Shown piece after piece: positions 1-7,748 of a DNA stretch of 64,000 bases (position 1 is its first letter; each line of letters opens with the position of its first letter). The notes under the pieces are model-generated. The model ran no database searches, was not told the DNA's origin, and saw nothing but the letters and a program-made list of their open reading frames with translations. Source of the stretch: Lichenibacterium dinghuense (GTDB lineage: Bacteria > Pseudomonadota > Alphaproteobacteria > Rhizobiales > Beijerinckiaceae); assembly GCF_021730615.1 (NCBI RefSeq), contig NZ_JAJLMN010000001.1:62001-126000 (forward strand). Direction: 5' to 3'. The position numbers were made by a program, and so were the translations under genes.

Positions 1-339
1 CTTCAGCGAGGCGTCGATCGAAGCCTCGATGTGGGCGCGGTCGAGCCGGCCGGCGCGGTTCGGCTGCCCCATGCCGACCTTGGTGGCGATCACCAGCCGG
101 TCGCGCCCCCCGCGGGCGGCGAGCCAGTCGCCGATCACCGTCTCGGATTCGCCGCCGCTGTGGCCCGGCGCCCATCGCGAATACACGTCGGCCGTGTCGA
201 CGAAGTCGAAGCCCGCGCCCACGAAGGCGTCGAGCAGGGCGAAGGAGGTGTCGCGGTCGGCCGTCCAGCCGAACACGTTGCCGCCGAAGCACCAGGGCGC
301 CACGGCGATGTCGGAGCGTCCGAGCCTGCGCTTGGTCAT
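1..339 (-). CDS. Aldo/keto reductase, N-terminal part (runs off left edge)
   Basis: These are the first 113 residues of an aldo/keto reductase, a TIM-barrel NAD(P)H-dependent oxidoreductase of the cytoplasm; the rest lies beyond the window edge. The ATG (complement of 337-339) has GGGAGGA a few bases upstream. Three residues of the family's catalytic tetrad are visible: Asp48 and Tyr53 in the DTADVY motif and Lys87 in VIATK; the His should follow just past the edge. An early GRSDIAVAPWCFGG stretch is typical of the family. The substrate cannot be inferred. The next gene leftward is not visible, and the nearest gene upstream (PsiF-like) lies on the same strand about 60 bases away, so the two could be cotranscribed. 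Confidence 0.85.
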   Translation of the reverse strand, partial: MTKRRLGRSDIAVAPWCFGGNVFGWTADRDTSFALLDAFVGAGFDFVDTADVYSRWAPGHSGGESETVIGDWLAARGGRDRLVIATKVGMGQPNRAGRLDRAHIEASIDASLK

Positions 340-397
340 GTCGTGTCCTCCCGATGCCGCCGCGCGGCGGCGCCCCGATCGCCCGGCGGGCGCCTTG

Positions 398-640
398 TCA
401 GCCGCCGACGGCGTCCTTCACGCATTTGGTGGTGAAGGAGGTCTTCGCGGCGCCCGCCAGCTTCTTGCTCGCTGCGGCGGCGTCGCAGGAGGCGGCCGCG
501 TCGCGCTGGCACTTGCCCATGAACGAGGTCTTCGCGGCCCCTGCCAACTTCTTGTCGGCGGCGTTGGCGGTGCAGGTGCCGTCGGCGTGGGCGGCGGACA
601 GGCCGGCGCACAGGGTGAAGGCGATCAGAACGGCTCTCAT
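398..640 (-). CDS. PsiF-like small secreted repeat protein
   Basis: An 80-residue exported protein. Residues 1-19 form a Sec signal peptide ending in AHA. The mature part consists of two near-identical 22-residue units, each bounded by cysteines (Cys23 to Cys44 and Cys52 to Cys73) and sharing the segment KKLAGAAKTSF (30-40 and 59-69). The spacing and the L.G....F...C pattern match the PsiF repeat family, named after a phosphate-starvation-inducible protein of E. coli whose function is unknown. The paired cysteines suggest one disulfide per unit in the periplasm, which is inference. A GGCGCCGG/CCGGCGCC hairpin lies at 741-763 in the gap to the next gene, without a clear T-run. Confidence 0.75.
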   Translation of the reverse strand: MRAVLIAFTLCAGLSAAHADGTCTANAADKKLAGAAKTSFMGKCQRDAAASCDAAAASKKLAGAAKTSFTTKCVKDAVGG

Positions 641-821
641 GGTGTCATCCTCGCGTGACGGTCAGGGCCGGCGATTCGGTTGCGGGGCGGCAGAACGCCG
701 CCCGGCGCGAGCCTTGCACCCGCCCCGTGGAGCGTCAATCGGCGCCGGCGCAAGTCCGGCGCCACACAAGCGCTGCAAACTCGCGGCTCATCGGCAGTGG
801 GCGATACGGGGCGGGACCGGC

Positions 822-1958
822 ATGGGCGACCAGCGAACAGGCTCCGGCGAGGCGACCCCGGCCGCGGCCGGCCGGCTGCACGGCATCGACTTTTGGCGGG
901 GGGTGATCCTCTGCACGATCTTCGTCAACCACGTCCCCGGGACGCTGTTCGAGCGGCTGACGTTCAAGAACTTCGGCCTTTCCGACTCCTCCGAGGCCTT
1001 CGTGTTCATCGCCGGCCTGTCGCTGGCCCTCGCCTACGGCCGGCGCGTGTTCGCGGGGGAGCGCGCCGCGGTGGTGACGAGCCTCGCCCGGCGGGCGGTC
1101 AAGCTCTACGGGACGCATGTCGGGCTGTCGCTGGCCGGCGCCGCCATCTTCGCGGCCGGCGCGATGGCGACCGGCAACGCAGACCTCATGCAGGAGCAGG
1201 GCCGCGACCTCGTGGTCGACGATCCCGTCGGGGCGCTGGTGGGGCTGTTCTCGCTCGGCCACCAGTTCGGCTACTTCAACATCCTCCCCATGTACGTGGT
1301 CCTCATGGGGCTGGCCCCCGCGATGCTGTTCGTGGGGCGGAGCCGCCCGCGGCTCATGCTCGCCGGCTCCTTCGGCCTCTACGCCCTGTCCCGCGCCGCG
1401 CCGCTCAACGTCCCGACCTGGCCGATGAGCGGCTCCTGGTTCTTCGACCCCTTCGCGTGGCAGGTGCTGGTCGCGATCGGCATCGCGATCGGGTTCCGGC
1501 TGAGGCGGGGCGGCCTCGCCGTGGGCCGGCTGCCGCTCGCCTGTGCGGGGCTGGTGGTCGCGGCCGCGGCCTTCTGCACGACGGACGGGCTCGGCACCTG
1601 CCCCGGGCTCGACGAGACCGTGCGCGCGCTCGTCGACACGGACAAGACGATGCTCGGCCTGGGACGCCTCGTCCACGCCCTGAGCCTCGCCCTGTGCGTC
1701 TACGGCCTTGGCGTGGCGAAGCTCGTTCAGTCGACCTTCGTCTACAAGCCGCTCCTGCTGATCGGGCAGCACGGCCTGCCGATGTTCGGCCTCACCGCGA
1801 TCCTGTCGGCGATCGGGCAGGTCGTGGTCGAGAGCTACGGCCACCCGCCGCTCCTCGACGTCGCGATCACCGGGGGCGGCCTCGCCGTCATGATCTGCGC
1901 GGCCCAGGCCCTGAGCCGCAGAAGCGTCCCGCTGCCCCTGGCTGTCGCCGCGCCGTGA
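822..1958 (+). CDS. OpgC-type polytopic membrane protein (acyltransferase-like)
   Basis: A 378-residue integral membrane protein with about ten hydrophobic segments. It matches the OpgC family, whose known member succinylates osmoregulated periplasmic glucans. The diagnostic N-terminal features are present: HGIDFWRG (20-27), NHVPG (36-40) and SEAFVFIAG (57-65). The frame is open far upstream, but that part has an arginine- and proline-rich shadow composition. I therefore chose the ATG at 822, shortly before the first conserved motif. Family assignment is firm; a role in decorating a periplasmic glucan is inferred from the family, because no glucan biosynthesis genes (opgG/opgH) are in the window. 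Confidence 0.8.
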   Translation: MGDQRTGSGEATPAAAGRLHGIDFWRGVILCTIFVNHVPGTLFERLTFKNFGLSDSSEAFVFIAGLSLALAYGRRVFAGERAAVVTSLARRAVKLYGTHVGLSLAGAAIFAAGAMATGNADLMQEQGRDLVVDDPVGALVGLFSLGHQFGYFNILPMYVVLMGLAPAMLFVGRSRPRLMLAGSFGLYALSRAAPLNVPTWPMSGSWFFDPFAWQVLVAIGIAIGFRLRRGGLAVGRLPLACAGLVVAAAAFCTTDGLGTCPGLDETVRALVDTDKTMLGLGRLVHALSLALCVYGLGVAKLVQSTFVYKPLLLIGQHGLPMFGLTAILSAIGQVVVESYGHPPLLDVAITGGGLAVMICAAQALSRRSVPLPLAVAAP

Positions 1959-1988
1959 TCCTGCGGACGCCTCGCACCCGCGCGTCCT

Positions 1989-2078
1989 TGGCGGAAGGGG
2001 TGGGATTCGAACCCACGGCAGGCTTTCACCTACGGCGGTTTTCAAGACCGCTGCCTTAAACCACTCGGCCACCCTTCC
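1989..2078 (-). tRNA. tRNA-Ser (anticodon TGA)
   Basis: A 90-base tRNA including an encoded CCA end (complement of 1989-1991). The acceptor arms GGAAGGG and CCCTTCC pair over seven bases and are followed by discriminator G, which is typical of serine tRNAs. The anticodon loop CTTGAAA gives anticodon TGA, reading UCA and other UCN codons. A long variable arm (class II) and the T-loop sequence GGTTCGAATCC are present. No other tRNA is nearby and no integrase or attachment-site duplication was seen at its 3' end. Confidence 0.97.
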
Positions 2079-2473
2079 GATCGCGACGGCGCCCAGCCCT
2101 CGTCTCCGAGGCGCCGGGATCGATGCCCCGCCGGACCGTCCTCGACGGCCCGACGACGCGCGACGCCGCATGATACGCGCAAGCGCGGGTCTCCGCCACC
2201 GTGTTCGCTGTGCTGACGGAGGAGCAGCCCCTTCGGACAGCTCCGGGTGGTGGGTCATTCGCCGCTGGCACGGTCCCCGGCATGCGCTTCGGCCGCCGTC
2301 ATCCCGGGCCCGTTCGCCTCGCCGGGCTCGCGGACGGACGAGCGGAGCTCGAGCGGGCGGCACGGGGATCGCCGACCGAAGGGAGGTCGCCGGCCTCGTC
2401 CCCCGCGTGATCGACGGGCGGTGTCGGAGCCGTCGGTCCCGGCGTAGAAGGGCGGCTCACGCCGAGGTGCTGC
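2079..2473. other. Gap without a recognisable gene (395 bases)
   Basis: This stretch separates the tRNA from the gamma-glutamyltransferase-like gene. It should hold the tRNA promoter (minus strand) and the promoter of the rightward gene, but no clear -35/-10 pair stands out. Open frames crossing it are arginine-rich shadows of neighbouring coding sequence. Confidence 0.5.
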
Positions 2474-4057
2474 ATGGACGACGCCGAAACTTACGCCATC
2501 GCGGCGCTCGCCGCGCCACACCCGCTCGCCGGGGCGGCGGCCCGCGACGTGCTGGTCGAGGGCGGCACCGTCGTCGAGGCGGCGCTCGCCGCCGCCATGG
2601 TGTCCGCCGTCGCGGCGCCGGGGTGCGCCGGCCTCGGCGGGGACGCGCTGTGGATGATCCGCGAGCCCGGCCCGCGCGGCCGCGTGCGGGTCCTCGACGC
2701 GCGGGGCACGGTCGCCGCCGCGGCGCGCCTCTCCTTCTACCGCGAGCGGGGGCACGAGGCGGTGCCCCGCCGGGGGGCCGAGGCCGCCCTGGCTTCGCCG
2801 GGCGTCGTCGCGGGCTGGATCGAGGTCCACGCGCTGTCGACGGCCACCGGCGGGCGCCTGCCGGTGGCGCGCCTGCTGGAGCCCGCCGTCGCCGCGGCCC
2901 GGCACGGCTTCGCCCCCTCCCCGCCCGACGCCGAAGCCCTCGCCGCCGGCGGGCCGTCCCTCTCGGCGGTGCCCGGCTTCGACACGGCCTTCCTCGTCGA
3001 GGGCCGGGCTCCCGCGCCGAACGAGCGGCGTTTCGCGCCGGCCCTGGCGGCGGCGCTCGCCCACCTCGCCGAGGCCGGACTCGACGACTTCTACACGGGC
3101 GACGTGGCGCGCGAGCTCGCCGCCGACCTCGACGCCCTGTCCTGCCCGCTCGGCCGCCTCGACCTGCGGCGGACGGAGGCGCGCTGGCGCGAGCCGCAGA
3201 CCCTCGACCTCGGGCGCCACGCGCTCGCGGTGCCGCCGACCCGCTCCGGGCTGCGCGCCGCCGTGGCGCTGGGCCTCGCCGGCGCGCTCGCCGCGGCGGG
3301 CTTCGATGCCGCGGAAGCGGACGGCTTCGGCCGGTGGCACGGGCTGATCGAGAGCTGCCGGGCCGCCGACGCCGTGGTGGACGACGCCGAAACGAGGGAC
3401 CGCGATCCCGCGGACCTGCTCGACGGCGCGCGCCTCGCCCGCTTCGCCCTCAAGCTCGACCGCGCGCGGGCGAGCCGCGCCGGGGCGCCCGCGCGCGCTC
3501 CGCTGGACGAGGCGGCCTCCGCGATCGTCGCGGTGGGCCGCGACGGGTCGGCGGTGTCGGTCGTGCAGACGCTGGGGAGCGCCTTCGGCTCCGGCATCGT
3601 GTGCGGGCGCACGGGCGTCCTCATGGGGAACCGCGGCGCGGGTCTGGCGCTCGACCCGGACCTCGGCCCGATCCTGCGCCCCGGCCGGCGCGTGCCGCTC
3701 GCGAGCCTGCCGGCGCTGGTGTCGAACGCCCGCGACGGGCGTGTGGCGGCGATCGGCGCCCTCGGCGCGGCCGCGCCCGCGGCCGTGGCGCAGCTCGCGG
3801 ACCGCGCGATGCGGGGCGCCGGCCCCGGCGAGGCCCTGGCGGCGCCGCGCTTCGCGCTCGGCGCCGCGCCGGACGGGCGCGAGGCCGCGGTGCTGGTCAA
3901 GGCGGAGCGCGAGCCCGGTCCCCGGAGGCCGCTCCGCGCGGCGGGGCACACGATCGTCGAGGGCGAGAGCGCGGTCTGGACGGCCGGAGTCGCGCTGCGG
4001 GACGGCGCGGGCCGCGTCACCGCGGCGGCGGACGGCGGCGCGGCCGAGGGGATCTGA
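2474..4057 (+). CDS. Gamma-glutamyltransferase-family protein lacking the usual nucleophile
   Basis: A 527-residue protein of the gamma-glutamyltranspeptidase Ntn-hydrolase family. Family members self-cleave before a threonine and then hydrolyse or transfer gamma-glutamyl groups, for example from glutathione. The fold markers AGLGGDALW (52-60), ASPGVVAGW (107-115), LGSAFGSGIV and VLMGNRGAG are present. The normal nucleophile motif TTHxSVVD aligns instead with AASAIVAV around residues 347-354 (bases about 3512-3535), so the threonine appears replaced by alanine, with a neighbouring serine (Ser349). No signal peptide is visible, unlike classical periplasmic members. It is either inactive as a transpeptidase or uses altered chemistry. 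No coding partner is adjacent. Confidence 0.8.
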   Translation: MDDAETYAIAALAAPHPLAGAAARDVLVEGGTVVEAALAAAMVSAVAAPGCAGLGGDALWMIREPGPRGRVRVLDARGTVAAAARLSFYRERGHEAVPRRGAEAALASPGVVAGWIEVHALSTATGGRLPVARLLEPAVAAARHGFAPSPPDAEALAAGGPSLSAVPGFDTAFLVEGRAPAPNERRFAPALAAALAHLAEAGLDDFYTGDVARELAADLDALSCPLGRLDLRRTEARWREPQTLDLGRHALAVPPTRSGLRAAVALGLAGALAAAGFDAAEADGFGRWHGLIESCRAADAVVDDAETRDRDPADLLDGARLARFALKLDRARASRAGAPARAPLDEAASAIVAVGRDGSAVSVVQTLGSAFGSGIVCGRTGVLMGNRGAGLALDPDLGPILRPGRRVPLASLPALVSNARDGRVAAIGALGAAAPAAVAQLADRAMRGAGPGEALAAPRFALGAAPDGREAAVLVKAEREPGPRRPLRAAGHTIVEGESAVWTAGVALRDGAGRVTAAADGGAAEGI

Positions 4058-4153
4058 ATCGGCGGCGCGCGGCCCGCTCGACCAGCCGAACCCTGTCGCG
4101 CACCGCGGCGTCCGCGGCCGGACGCGCCACGCCCGGCGGCGTCCGGTGGGCGA

Positions 4154-4990
4154 TCACCGCCCGATCGTGCACTCGATCTGCCCGTGCGGCTCGTCGGTGG
4201 CGACGAAGACGCGGTTCGGGTTGTCGAGGCCGAAGGGCGCGAGGTTGACCGGGAGGTAGTGCTTGTTGGGACAGGCGAGGCTGATCGTGTCGAGCTCCGG
4301 CACGGCGGCCAGCGCCGCCTCGCCCATGCGGTACAGGCTGTCCTGCACGCTGTGGGAATAGGTCGTGGCGAAGACGCGCAGCATGGCGTCGAGCACGCGG
4401 CCGTTGGCCTCCGCGAAGTCGGCGGGGTCGCGCTCCCAGGCCCAGCGCGCCTCCATGGCGGTGGCGGCGATGCGGTCGTGCGTCTCCGGGATCGTCGTGT
4501 AGGGGTCCTTGAGGTAGTTGGCCCAGCCCGAGGCCGTCGCCTTGAGGAAGGTGAAGCCGGACAGGCCGGACGACATGCGCCCGCCCGAGCGGTCGGTCAC
4601 GGCCTCGGCGGTGCCGAAGCCGTTCCCGTCCCTGGTGAAGGCGTGCGGCTGCGGCGTGCCGTCGAAGGCGAGGCGGCTCCAGCGCGTCTCGCGCGCCGAC
4701 ACGGTGGCGGAGCGCATGCCCGGATAGCTGTCGAGCAGGCGGCGGGCCACGGCGCGGCAGAACAGCTCGGCCCCGAGCTCCAGCTCCTCGCGCGCCACGA
4801 TGTTCACGACGTTCTTGATCGTGTCGGTCGACACGGTGGTCGAGTTGTCGGCCTCCGTGAAGGCGCGGTCGATGTCGCCCGTCAGCATGGCGCGGATCTC
4901 GAGCTCGCGCACGTCGCGGTGGTCGCCCTCGCCCGCCAGCCGCATCACGCGGACGCGGCCCTTGCCGTAGGTGCTGCTCAGAAGCGTCAT
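4154..4990 (-). CDS. Uricase (urate oxidase)
   Basis: A 278-residue cofactor-independent urate oxidase, which converts urate, O2 and water to 5-hydroxyisourate and H2O2 in purine breakdown. The catalytic set is visible: Lys10 (in YGKGRVRV), Thr55-Asp56 (in VSTDTIKN) and His244 (in NKHYLPVNL), with Gln216 in the substrate-binding region. Length is normal for the family. The ATG at 4988-4990 has GAGG upstream; an earlier in-frame ATG adds 14 unlikely residues. No other purine-degradation genes (hydroxyisourate hydrolase, decarboxylase, allantoinase) are seen next to it, so it stands alone here. Confidence 0.93.
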   Translation of the reverse strand: MTLLSSTYGKGRVRVMRLAGEGDHRDVRELEIRAMLTGDIDRAFTEADNSTTVSTDTIKNVVNIVAREELELGAELFCRAVARRLLDSYPGMRSATVSARETRWSRLAFDGTPQPHAFTRDGNGFGTAEAVTDRSGGRMSSGLSGFTFLKATASGWANYLKDPYTTIPETHDRIAATAMEARWAWERDPADFAEANGRVLDAMLRVFATTYSHSVQDSLYRMGEAALAAVPELDTISLACPNKHYLPVNLAPFGLDNPNRVFVATDEPHGQIECTIGR

Positions 4991-5094
4991 GGCCGGGCCT
5001 CGCGCGATGGTTGGTCGCGGCGGAGGATACAAGAAGCGGGCCGGCGCGCGATACCGCCGATGCGGAGCCGGCCGGGGCCGTGTAGTGTGCCGGC

Positions 5095-5331
5095 ATGGAC
5101 GTCGAGAAGTGGTTCGCCGTGCGGGGCGTGCTGTTCGCGGGGCTGGCGGCGATCGCCGCCCTGGTGGGCGGCACGGTCTACGTCGTGTTCGATCAGGCGG
5201 GCCGCGTGCACCGGCTCGCGGTCGACCGCTGCCACGACGCCGGCGGCGCCTGGGTGGCGTCGGGGGAGCACAGCTATTCCGGCCAGTGCCTGCGCACCCC
5301 GAGCACCCCGCCCTGGCCTCCGAAGCCGTGA
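5095..5331 (+). CDS. Small membrane-anchored hypothetical protein
   Basis: A 78-residue protein, divergent from the uricase gene. Residues 10-31 form one strongly hydrophobic segment, followed by a short polar tail with two cysteines (in DRCHDAGG and SGQCLR) that would lie outside the cytoplasm if the N-terminus is inside. I do not recognise a family. Coding potential is supported by sensible amino-acid composition and a clean start and stop between two solid genes. The ribosome-binding site is weak. Confidence 0.5.
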   Translation: MDVEKWFAVRGVLFAGLAAIAALVGGTVYVVFDQAGRVHRLAVDRCHDAGGAWVASGEHSYSGQCLRTPSTPPWPPKP

Positions 5332-5344
5332 AAGGGGCTGCGCA

Positions 5345-6154
5345 TCAGGCGGGCGCCCGCGCGAGAATGCGCTCGGCGCGCATCCGCACGGGCGCGTCCA
5401 CCATGGCGCCGTCGACCGCGACGGCCCGCCCGTCCTCGGCGGCGGCGAGCACGCGCCGCGCCCAGGCGACCTCGGCCTCGGTGGGCGCGAAGCCCGCGCG
5501 CGCGGGGGCGATCTGGGCCGGGTGGATCAGCAGTTTGCCGCCGAAGCCGAGCCGGGCCGCGTATCGCGCGTCGTCCTCGATCGGGGCGGGGTCGCGGTAG
5601 CCCGGCGTCACGCCGTCGATCGGCGCGGGGCGCCCGGCGAGGCGGCTCGCCAGCACGACCTCGGACCGCGCGAAGAGCAGGCTGTCGCGCTCCTCCGCGC
5701 AGCCGAGGTCGGCGGCGAGGTCGATCGAGCCGAACAGAAGCCGCGCCGCCGCCCCCGCGACCTCGCGCGCGCCGGCGACGCCTCGCGCGCTCTCGATCAG
5801 CGCCACGACGGGCACGCCGGCGGCCCGCGCCGCCGCCGCCACGGCGTCCGCGGTCTCGGCCTTCGGCAGGACGATGCCGGCGAGCGGCAGGGCCGCGGCC
5901 GCCGCGAGGTCGTCGCCGTGCCAGGGCGTGCCGGGCGCGTTGACGCGCACCAGGACCGGGCAGCCCGCGGCGGCGACGGCGTCCCGCGCGGCGCCCAGGG
6001 CGGACCGCGCCGCGGTTTTCGCGCCCGGCGACACGGCGTCCTCGAGGTCGAGGATGACGGCGTCGGCCCCGGCCGCGAAGGCCTTGGCGAACCGATCGGG
6101 CCTGTCAGCCGGGACGAACAGCGGCAGCACGACGGCGTCGAGGGATGAGGACAT
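5345..6154 (-). CDS. HpcH/HpaI-type aldolase, CitE-like CoA-ester lyase
   Basis: A 269-residue member of the CitE/malyl-CoA lyase group of the HpcH/HpaI aldolase superfamily. These TIM-barrel enzymes cleave or form C-C bonds of 3-hydroxyacyl-CoA esters with Mg2+. Seen are the LDLEDAV motif (35-41) with its acidic pair, VRVNAPGTPWHGDD, the metal-binding glutamate in ALIESARGV, and the FGSIDLAADLG loop. The start ATG (6152-6154) has AGGA upstream. The exact CoA substrate (citramalyl-, malyl-, methylmalyl-CoA or other) cannot be told. It faces the small gene at 5095 tail to tail. Confidence 0.82.
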   Translation of the reverse strand: MSSSLDAVVLPLFVPADRPDRFAKAFAAGADAVILDLEDAVSPGAKTAARSALGAARDAVAAAGCPVLVRVNAPGTPWHGDDLAAAAALPLAGIVLPKAETADAVAAAARAAGVPVVALIESARGVAGAREVAGAAARLLFGSIDLAADLGCAEERDSLLFARSEVVLASRLAGRPAPIDGVTPGYRDPAPIEDDARYAARLGFGGKLLIHPAQIAPARAGFAPTEAEVAWARRVLAAAEDGRAVAVDGAMVDAPVRMRAERILARAPA

Positions 6155-6288
6155 CGGGGCGGTCCTGGTGGATCTGACCGCCTGATGCCACCCGGGACGG
6201 CCCCGCCGCAATCACAATCGCGTCCCGCGCGCCCTCGCGCGCGACGGGCTCGCTCCCCTGCGCGGCGCGATCCGCCCACCGGCCGGGC

Positions 6289-6927
6289 TCAATTGGGGAT
6301 GGTGAAGCCGGCCGGCACGCTGTTCGCGGCCACGAAGCGGCCGTTCGGCAGGTCGTTGCCCTCGACCTTCGCTTCGATCGCGTCGGCGCTCAGGCCATAG
6401 CCGCGCCAGCGCGCGGCCAGCCTGTCCCGCAGCACCTCCTCGGGCACGACGGCCGCCACGGTGACGTCGAAGAGTTCGCGCAGCGCCGCCCAGGGCGCCA
6501 TCCCGAGCAGGAGGTAGTTGCCCTCGACGACCACGTGCCGGACGGCCCGCGGGATCGTCCGCGCGCCGGCGCGGGAGATCTCCAGGCTCCGGTCGAACAC
6601 CGGCACCGCGACCTCGTCCTCGTCGTTGCGCCGGAGGCGGCCGAGCATGTGCAGCAGCCCGCCGACGTCGAATGTGTCTGGCGCGCCCTTCCGGGCGAGG
6701 AGGCCGCGCGCGACGAGGAGGCCGTCGTCGTAGTGGAAGCCGTCCATCGGCAGCACGGCGGCGGTGCCGGGGGTCGCCTCGTCGAGGCGGGCCACCAGCC
6801 GCTCGGCGAGGGTCGACTTGCCCGAGCCGGGCGCGCCGACGATCGCCGTGATGGTCCGACCCGCCCCGGTGCGCCCGCCGAGGAGGCGGGCGAGGGCTTC
6901 CAGGTCGGTCGACGCGCTCGGGGTCAT
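6289..6927 (-). CDS. P-loop kinase of the uridine kinase/phosphoribulokinase group
   Basis: A 212-residue cytoplasmic kinase. The Walker A motif GAPGSGKST spans 31-39; a DGFHYDD motif follows (about 62-68), as in uridine kinase and pantothenate kinase relatives, and VVVEGNYLLL is the second strand motif typical of this group (YggC/FrcK-like sugar or nucleoside kinases). The C-terminal NDLPNGRFVAANS is also conserved in such proteins. The substrate is not identifiable from sequence. The gene lies 74 bases downstream of the sulfotransferase gene on the same strand and could belong to its transcript. Confidence 0.78.
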   Translation of the reverse strand: MTPSASTDLEALARLLGGRTGAGRTITAIVGAPGSGKSTLAERLVARLDEATPGTAAVLPMDGFHYDDGLLVARGLLARKGAPDTFDVGGLLHMLGRLRRNDEDEVAVPVFDRSLEISRAGARTIPRAVRHVVVEGNYLLLGMAPWAALRELFDVTVAAVVPEEVLRDRLAARWRGYGLSADAIEAKVEGNDLPNGRFVAANSVPAGFTIPN

Positions 6928-7001
6928 GTTCACAGCCTCATGGGATTGCAGCCTCGCGGGATGCCCCAACGGGGATGCGCCGTCGCCGGCTCGCGGCACC
7001 G

Positions 7002-7748
7002 CTAGGGCGTGGAGGGCAGCACGTGCTCGGCCAGGCGCTCGTAGAGCGGCCGCCCGGCCGCGGCGAGGGGCTTCAGGCGGTCGGGCAGGTCGTCGAAGCC
7101 ACGCTCGGGGCCGGGCGGCGCGAAGCCCGTCGAGCGCTCGACGCCGTCGTACCAGGACGGCGCCCAGACGCCGTCGGTGTCGCGGCGCCCCGGAGGCCAG
7201 CGCAGCATCGCCTCGTCGAAGCCGATGCCGAGCGCGGCGCAGAGCCCCGACAGGGTGCCGCGCGGGTCGAGCAGCACGCGGCGGGACTCGACCACCGGCG
7301 GGGCGCGGCCGAGCCGGTCGGCCACGCGGTCGAAGAGCTCGACCTGCTGCGGCAGGCCGATCTCGTCGAGCGTCACGTCCGTGCGCTTCTCGACGTAGGA
7401 CAGAAGCACCGCCTCCGGCGCGCGGATCAGGAAGGCGTTGGCGACGCCGTCGATCCAGCCCCGGTCGAAGCCCGCCAGCATGTGGTGCGTCATGTGCTTC
7501 TGGTACCAGAGCGGGGAGCCGCCCGGCGATGGGCCTGTCACCTGCGCCACCACGGCCGCGGGGTCCGTGGGCTGGGAGGCGAGGATCTCGTCGCGCTGCG
7601 GGTGCACCAGGCCCGTCGCGGCCAGGTAGGCGGCGTAGAAGGGCTCGTCCGACACGGCGCAGTCCGGCCGGTTCTCGAAGGCGCGCATCATCGCGGTCGA
7701 GATGTTGCGCGGGCCCGACCACATGGCGATGCGGAGCGGACCCTCCAT
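7002..7748 (-). CDS. Sulfotransferase-family protein
   Basis: A 248-residue protein with a sulfotransferase fold. The 5'-phosphosulfate-binding loop SGPRNIS is at 11-17, and a 3'-phosphate-binding-like segment with Arg109 and Ser117 follows (FLIRAPEAVLLSYVEKR). The family transfers sulfate from PAPS to alcohols or amines, but this branch lacks characterised bacterial members that I can name. Its ATG overlaps the stop of the upstream aminotransferase by one base (TGATG at 7746-7750), so the two are translationally coupled and probably act together. Confidence 0.78.
   Translation of the reverse strand: MEGPLRIAMWSGPRNISTAMMRAFENRPDCAVSDEPFYAAYLAATGLVHPQRDEILASQPTDPAAVVAQVTGPSPGGSPLWYQKHMTHHMLAGFDRGWIDGVANAFLIRAPEAVLLSYVEKRTDVTLDEIGLPQQVELFDRVADRLGRAPPVVESRRVLLDPRGTLSGLCAALGIGFDEAMLRWPPGRRDTDGVWAPSWYDGVERSTGFAPPGPERGFDDLPDRLKPLAAAGRPLYERLAEHVLPSTP

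Noticed and set aside
735-2363. Long minus-strand open frame antisense to the OpgC-like gene and crossing the tRNA
   Set aside because: It is a high-GC shadow with arginine, glutamate and histidine bias, and it overlaps a certain tRNA and a recognised gene.
2170-4248. Long plus-strand frame overlapping the gamma-glutamyltransferase-like gene
   Set aside because: Extremely arginine- and glycine-rich, out of frame with the recognised protein.
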